This document shows positions 42,763-48,414 of a stretch of DNA of 48,414 nucleotides, piece by piece. Each line of letters starts with the position of its first letter. The stretch's first letter is position 1. Below the pieces are notes generated by a model. That model did no database searches. It had not been told where the DNA came from and saw only the letters and a program-made list of their open reading frames with translations. The position numbers and the translations under genes were made by a program. Source of the DNA: Branchiostoma floridae (taxonomy: Eukaryota > Chordata > Leptocardii > Amphioxiformes > Branchiostomatidae); contig NC_049982.1 of NCBI RefSeq assembly GCF_000003815.2, positions 9,418,709 through 9,467,122 on the forward strand, in the 5' to 3' direction.

Positions 42763-45376
42763 ATGCGAGCCGAGGGAGGTGTAGAGGATCATCTTGTCAT
42801 GAGGGGGAAAGGATCATCACCCACCAAAGTCAAGGTAAGCTGTGCTGTGCACAGCCACGCACCAGGGTTTGACCTAAAAATATCATCATCCATTACGCAT
42901 TACAGAATTTGTTCCAAACAAGTCTTGCTTTGCACTGAACTGTAATAATTGTCCTGTTAAAACTTATTGCATCATCCTTTGTAAAAACTGAATAACGTTA
43001 TTGTTTTAAGAGACTATTCTGGTCACCACAACCAAGGAGGTGACCTATTACCAACAAGGGGTCAGATCAGAAATTATCATATGTAAGGATAATGGCATAG
43101 ATTATGAAGGACATGCCATTGTGAAAAGGCTGTTGCAAATGTCAGCTATGGCCATGCATATTTATTTTCCCATGTTCCTCAAGTTTTTGCTGACGTCTTA
43201 TTTTGTAAAAAAATTTTTTCTTGCCCCCATTTTTTTGTGAAAGCTTTTATCTTGCCCACCCATCCTTCCCGTTCAGGGGAAGTCCCAGCTTGTTGTTTAC
43301 AATGAATAATCAAACCACAACTGTTCTGAAAGACAATAGGGGATGCAGGTATCACATGTACAAGATGTGCTAAATATTGCGTCGAAATAAGGAGTTAATG
43401 ATTACATTACGTGTTTGTTGTTCACTGTTAGGACCTTTCAGACTTGTGTCATCTGCATACAGGGGGTTATTTTTGGCACCATTAAATTGGCCTCAGCTCA
43501 GCAAGAAATCTGATGAGCTTGTCATTAGCACTTGTCACACCAAACCACTGGTACAGTGGTAGTGAGGGTAGCATGGACCTAGTCTCCAAGCAGACCCTAC
43601 GGTGCCTAAAGAGATAGTATCAAAGCTGGCAAAGGAGTATAGCCGGCCAAAGGGAGATAGCCGGCCAAAGGGAGTCAAACGGGTGCCACTATAGTCTATA
43701 CTAAGTCCCTTGCCAGCTTTGATACTATTTCTAAGGCACCGTAGGGTCTGCTTGGAGACTAGCATGGACCAACGGTGGCCTTCCTGGAGGGAGACTGTTA
43801 GAGTGCTGTTGTTGTATATAGATATGACCTTTTAAAAAGAGACTTAGTGTTGACTGAAGTATTATTTCTTTCTTGACAGACGGAGGAGTTCATGTTTGAG
43901 GAAGAAGACGATCCAACAAGAACTGTGGAGAGTGTGAAAGAACCAGCTGGAGATGGACAGCCTCCAAAAGAAGGTAAGTCATTGTGACTTCCGTAACAGC
44001 ACACATTATTAGCCTGGTATCCAGCCGTAATATAGCTCCNNNNNNNNNNNNNNNNNNNNNNNNNNNNNNNNNNNNNNNNNNNNNNNNNNNNNNNNNNNNN
44101 NNNNNNNNNNNNNNNNNNNNNNNNNNNNNNNNNNNNNNNTATATATTACGGCTGGATACCAGGCTACACATTAGGGGAAAATTTCAATGTGTAGAGTCAG
44201 TCTAGGGTAGCCTGGGTACCATCTGATTTCTACCAGGGCTCTTTACACTCGCTTCCCAAAAAAAACATTTTTTTAGGGAAGCGAGTGTAAGGAGCCCCTG
44301 TAGAAATCGGATGGCACCCAGGCTAAGTCTAGGGAAGTAAGTTATGTTACAGTCTCTAGCTCTACTTTTGGTAATTTGATCTTTGACAGACACACAAATC
44401 TAATACAGTATATTATGCATGCTACAAAAGGCTTTAAGATCACAGGGATTTACTTTCTTGGAAGGGAGAAAATAGAGTGTGTACAATAGTTTAATTGGTG
44501 CCTAACCAAAACAACAGTCACCTGATTAACAGAAACGCCTTCATTGTTTAGTTTGAGGTGGAATTGTCACCATGAAAAGTGTAAACACAATGGTGTCAAT
44601 ACCTCACCTCCAGTTTTACAGTACTACATGTAATAAAGAAGAGAGTACTATTTTCATTTCATGATGTGCCTGTAGAAAAGCCAGGTGAACAGCCAGGAAT
44701 CGTGCGCAAGGTTGGGTCTGGAGTGTACAACACAGCAACAGGGGCGCTGGGAATGGGCTTCAGTGGGATCAAGTGGGTAGCAGGCACCAGCTACAGCGTC
44801 GTCACAAAGGTAACCCAGACATGGGAACTGTGAAAGACTTATTACTTCTTGATTAGAGAGTATGTGCTGTAATGGGTCAATGGTAAACAAACCCTGCTTC
44901 ACAAAGTTTGTAGGTTTGAATCCCTCCCAGCCTGTTGTTGTTTAACTCCCATTCATCCTTTCATCAAGTTCCATACTGGGTAAACTAACGGATGTTGTAA
45001 GCTGTGTTCCATTCTATATTGACAAACAATAATTGGATAAGAAAAAGAATGCAATTTTAATGGAGTTGCAATTATCATTATTACATTGAAGTTGAATGTA
45101 CCTCAATAGCAATAACTGTATGCACTTAACTCAACTTAATTGCAACATACTAGAAACACAGACACATACACACAATCAAGCAAACAGACATACACAGGCA
45201 CATGCACAAATAAATGTTTTCTTCCTAACCTGCCATCCTAACAAAAGATGTGTTTTATCCAGGCGCCATCAGCAGGCTATGGAGTGGTCAGTTCTGGGGT
45301 CAGTTCTGTGACCAGTCGGCTACCGTCAGTGTCCATACCCTTATGGAGGGGCAAAGGAAAGGACAAGAACGATTGA
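42763..45376 (+). CDS. TMEM263: TMEM263-like small membrane-associated protein
   Basis: Exons 42763-42834, 43880-43973, 44676-44809 and 45263-45376 join with matching phases (137 residues; human TMEM263 about 116). The N-terminal 55 residues are polar and acidic. Residues about 57-100 carry QPGIVRKVGSGVYN, TGALGMGFSGIKWVAG and YSVVTK. These align with the QPGML..V.GG.....GAVGA...GV.WIGG core of the vertebrate protein. The C-terminus is small-residue-rich with a terminal KGKDKND resembling the vertebrate KKKDKSD. The protein has weakly hydrophobic Gly/Ala/Val segments rather than clear helices. The vertebrate gene affects skeletal growth; its biochemical role is poorly known. Assignment rests on pattern match of a short protein and on the conserved end. 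Confidence 0.82.
43580..43761. mobile_element. 182-bp TAGTCTCC element with perfect 9-bp target duplication
   Basis: TAGTCTCCAAGCAGACCCTA at the left is mirrored by TAGGGTCTGCTTGGAGACTA at the right. The pairing continues through GGCACC and GATAGTATCAAAGCTGGCAA. GCATGGACC flanks both sides (43571-43579 and 43762-43770). Inside, ATAGCCGGCCAAAGGGAG is tandemly repeated twice. It lies in the first intron of the TMEM263-like gene. Confidence 0.88.
44010..44166. mobile_element. TAGCCTGG element interrupted by the assembly gap
   Basis: TAGCCTGGTATCCAGCCGTA (left) and TACGGCTGGATACCAGGCTA (right) are perfect complements. Flanks CACATTAT and CACATTAG suggest a target duplication. Almost the whole interior is N. 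The visible TATAGCTCC matches the interior of the complete 73-bp relative at 13123-13195. Confidence 0.85.
44040..44139. other. Assembly gap (100 N)
   Basis: A run of exactly 100 N bounded by the two arms of an inverted repeat, where short-read assemblies often break. It lies in intron 2 of the TMEM263-like gene, so no coding sequence is lost. Confidence 0.98.
44208..44325. mobile_element. 118-bp TAGCCTGGG foldback element with 9-bp duplication
   Basis: The arms TAGCCTGGGTACCATCTGAT and ATCGGATGGCACCCAGGCTA pair almost fully. They continue through ACACTCGCTTCCC and GGGAAGCGAGTGT, leaving a short A/T loop. AGTCTAGGG occurs directly on both sides. It starts only 42 bases after the gapped relative ends. 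Confidence 0.88.
44868..44930 (+). repeat. tRNA-like fragment
   Basis: An A-box-like TGGGTCAATGGTAAACA is followed by a B-box-like GGTTTGAATCC at tRNA spacing. Stems do not pair well, so this is probably a SINE fragment rather than a tRNA gene. It lies in intron 3 of the TMEM263-like gene. Confidence 0.35.
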
Positions 45377-47349
45377 TGTCACGGTGGTCAGTGTGACACA
45401 TCAGTAGCCAGGATTCTAAACTGAGGATATAGCAATATGGAAGGGAGCACAAGGGAAGCTTCTCTTTGACAACTGTATGATTACCTGGAGGCTAGATACT
45501 GGAATGTTTGTGCTTCTCAACATGTAAAGGCATGTTGCCTGTAAATGGAAATAGTTGCCATATTGTTGCATAGCCCAAATTCAGGATGAATTTTGGATGG
45601 AACCCCTTTTGTAATATATGGGGCCAAAGTGACAAGGAACTGGGGCCACTGCATATACTGTGTGAGTTTTCATGGACATGCCTTATCTAATGACCAAACT
45701 AATATCTTGTCACAGTATGCTGGTATTCATATAATATGATAGTGGTTAGTAGTACATGTTGTATTACTAGTAGAAGCTGAGTCATTATTGGAAATATCAT
45801 TTTACAGACTCACTGATATAACTGTTACAGAAAAAGAAGCTTGAAGTGATTCCGTTACGCATTTCCATCAATTTCTCATGACCATTTTTGCATTTTGCAT
45901 TTGTATGTTAATCTGTTGCCTAATCAACCAGACTGGCTGTATGTTAAAGTTAGCTATAGCAAAGTGATATATTAGGAAGTTAGATGTGCCTTAAAAAGCA
46001 ACTTTTCCCAAGATGTAGACATTGTCAAAGTTCCAGTATATCTATTTTTGCCAGTGTTGTTATGAAGAATGTTGCTATCATAGACAAGGGACCAGGAGAA
46101 AGTATTGTAACTAATTTACTAAAGAACCATGACTGATGATTGACCATTGACTGGAATGTTGAGAAGTGCATTTATACTACCAGTATTATAGCTGCAGCTT
46201 GTACTGTGATGTTGTTGTACAATGCTGTAACGAAATCTCACCAACTAGTGGTACTTGTAATGCAACTTATTGTAAAGACAAACACACAAATGTATTTTGT
46301 TATTCCTCATTCCACTCTAGTCTGTATGAATGTGAAATTAGGGACCAGTTGAAAAAAAGTGAGGTGTCTATTTTGAGGTTTAGTGCCCTGTCAAACAATG
46401 CAAGCATAAGGTATTTTTGTAGAATCATGCTTTAATAATGAAATCAATGTGACCAAACTCTGCATGATGCCACTATGTCTGGTCAGGTGGACTAGCATGG
46501 GAGTAAAGGCTTTAGGAGCAGGGTAAGCTGTGGAGATAGAAATGTGAAAATGTATGTTTATTGGGGACCAGGAGAAATTGTGAAAGTAGTTGAAAAAAGT
46601 GACACTTGGACCATGAAACATTTTTTCAAAAGAAATTGACTAAAATAATCAGGATGTAAGAAGGAAGAAAACTTTTAACACCCTTTTCTGTGGTCATTCC
46701 AAGGCTTGTTGAAGTGCCCATAAGGATTGACACGGACAGATAGCCTTTTCCCTGGGCTTGCTGTGGACTAAAATCTGTGAGCTTTCAAAACCTGTATTAC
46801 AGCATAGATGAGGCTTGTAGCATATAAAATATAGATCAAATTTATTGTACTGTATCCAAAAGGACACAGCAACATTTACCTATTCTTGAGTCTCATGACT
46901 CCATATCCACAGCAGTGACAATGCAAGTTTTTTTTACTTCTCTGTTAACTGAAACAGATCTACAGTTGAAGATTGCTGATGAAGTGCTGTATAATGTTAC
47001 TGAGTCATTAATATGATTGGTACATGTATTTGTATTCTCTTGAACTGTGGATAGGAACTTGAGCTGTGGATAGGAAATTGGCTCATGCATGTACATGTAG
47101 TCATAGGTCAAATTTGATACACGAATAACAAGGAGTGCTGAGTTGTTCAGTTAACTTAAGATTGGTACCAATGTTGTGCCATCATGATAATGTTGCTCAT
47201 GAAAAGCCACTATGTTTACAACTTTATTTTACATGACTGCTTTATTCTTGTGTAATGTCTTAACTAAAGCCAAAAAAAGCAATACATTAGAGTTGAGTAC
47301 TGTACTTGTAGACAAATGTTTGAAAGATATGCATGTACTTGCAGGGCTC

Positions 47350-47432
47350 CTGACTGCGACCAAGTTGGTCGCATATGCCAGTAGAATTCCCCTGATGCGA
47401 CCAGATCTGTAACCACAGTCGCACAGTGCGAC
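47350..47432. repeat. TGCGACC hairpin cluster
   Basis: TGCGACCAA and TTGGTCGCA form a near loop-free palindrome (about 47355-47373). TGCGACCAG and GTGCGACC recur within 60 bases. This resembles a small dispersed repeat of unknown class. Confidence 0.5.
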
Positions 47433-47581
47433 CTCTTACAATTAATCATCATTTATCATCCAGCCAAGTAGATTTTGTGCAGGGTGCCAGGTGTCAGTTT
47501 CTTCCCCTGACAGGGATGGTCAGCAGGGGGGTCACACCTCATTAAGGTCTGCCATGTGTCTGTCTGTCTTCGATTACATGC

Positions 47582-47723
47582 ACCAAGGAGGTTTAAAAAT
47601 GTATTTCCACTGGACCTTTATTTATCCCCTTTGTCCAAACAAATAGAGAAATTTGAGACTATACATGATATATATATTGGTTTGGCCAAGGAGATTTCAT
47701 GTATAGGAAATAACCTCCTTGGT
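47582..47723. mobile_element. 142-bp MITE-like element with ACCAAGGAGGTT ends
   Basis: ACCAAGGAGGTT (47582-47593) and AACCTCCTTGGT (47712-47723) are perfect inverted repeats around AT-rich non-coding sequence. The same terminal motif appears in the hairpin at 1988-2009 and singly near 43033. I could not establish a target duplication. Confidence 0.6.
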
Positions 47724-48414
47724 ATAGTATGGTATGGTATGATATTCTATGACAGCACGGTAAGTGGAGGTCCAGTAGGCAGTAACAAAATTTATGTAAC
47801 ATGACTTTTTAGACAACAATGTTGCAGCCGTTTGATAGTGAACAAGTAGGCCTTTGTAAAAAAATGGTAGGGTGGAAAGAAAACATTCTTGAGGTACAAT
47901 CTTGGTGTTGGAGAGCGGCCTGCACTATTTTCAGTTCAATTTCACCCATTATGTCACACACTTGTACTTTTATACTTATTTGTGTTTTTTTAATTCTTTT
48001 ATTTAAATGGTAATTTGGGATTAATCAGTTATTTTTCCATTGTTCTTACAATAAGAAGTCATAATTACTTTTTTGTCTGTGTAACTTGGTTTCAGTATTG
48101 AATTCATTTTGATCATCATCATATTGTTCCGTGCCAGTATTTTGATAATCCTTATGTTGCAAGTTTGATTAACTCATTTTTTCGGCATCTAAAACTTGTT
48201 CGTCAACAGTCATGCCTGACAAGGCTGGAGGTACAAGAGTCGAGTCTGAATAAAGGAGCTGGCCGTAGCATAAAAATTATGTGATTTGTCCCCCTATCCC
48301 CAGAACCACCACATCAATGTAGGCCTTTCACCATATTTAATGCAAGATTTTTTTTTATTTTATATTACTGTATTGAAATATGCTATTCCCAGTTATCAAC
48401 AATGATTATTAGAT

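Larger units (their letters stand above)
45377..48414. other. Probable long 3' UTR of the TMEM263-like gene and flanking DNA
   Basis: No coding sequence recognised. The first AATAAA I find after the stop is at 48249-48254, which would give a 3' UTR of about 2.9 kb. A variant signal earlier is equally possible. The stretch also holds the two repeat features listed below. Confidence 0.4.

Noticed and set aside
46166-46435. 89-codon open frame downstream of the TMEM263-like gene
   Set aside because: It lies in AT-rich probable 3' UTR, shows no domain, and competes with equally long random frames.
1-48414. CRISPR arrays, operons, prophage or other prokaryotic systems
   Set aside because: No regularly spaced repeat-spacer array occurs. 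Genes are spliced and polyadenylated, so the DNA is eukaryotic.

Overview
The window is animal nuclear DNA with spliced genes (GT-AG introns), polyadenylation signals and dense short inverted-repeat transposons. The best fit is a lancelet (Branchiostoma, cephalochordate). The reasons are chordate orthologues with many introns, an intronless olfactory-receptor-like GPCR of the kind expanded in lancelets, and repeats with TAGCCTGG ends. The species is an inference; no search was run.

Layout: (1) 1-2337, no gene seen. (2) 2443-3486 (+), an intronless rhodopsin-family GPCR. Directly after its TGA the same frame stays open for 140 more codons (3487-3909). (3) 6428-18778 (+), SART3, a U4/U6 snRNP recycling factor: 23 coding exons that join to 942 codons with every phase matching. 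(4) 20617-28355 (-), LIN9, a DREAM/MuvB subunit: 16 coding exons, 533 codons, convergent with SART3. (5) 32696-35481 (+), an SLC45A3-like transporter: two coding exons, 509 codons, with three short ORFs upstream of the start. (6) 38103-40467 (+), a secreted CAP-domain (CRISP/GLIPR/PI16-type) protein: five exons, 264 codons, with a TATA box. (7) 42763-45376 (+), a TMEM263-like small protein: four exons, 137 codons. (8) 45377-48414, probable long 3' UTR and intergenic DNA.

The genes are unrelated in function and form no operon or pathway. Introns and spacers hold several families of non-autonomous transposons. Most striking are TAG...CTA elements whose 8-9 bp target-site duplications can be read directly. 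There are also a 536-bp TIR element with a TAA duplication, tRNA-derived SINE-like units, an exact 146-bp tandem duplication, minisatellites, and two 100-N assembly gaps. One gap sits inside an inverted-repeat element.

I found no clearly new multi-gene system. The items most worth a second look are the open frame after the GPCR stop codon, the loss of Arg in its DRY position, the duplicated RRM exon structure of SART3, the exon-derived repeats in a CAP-gene intron, and the TAG...CTA transposon group.
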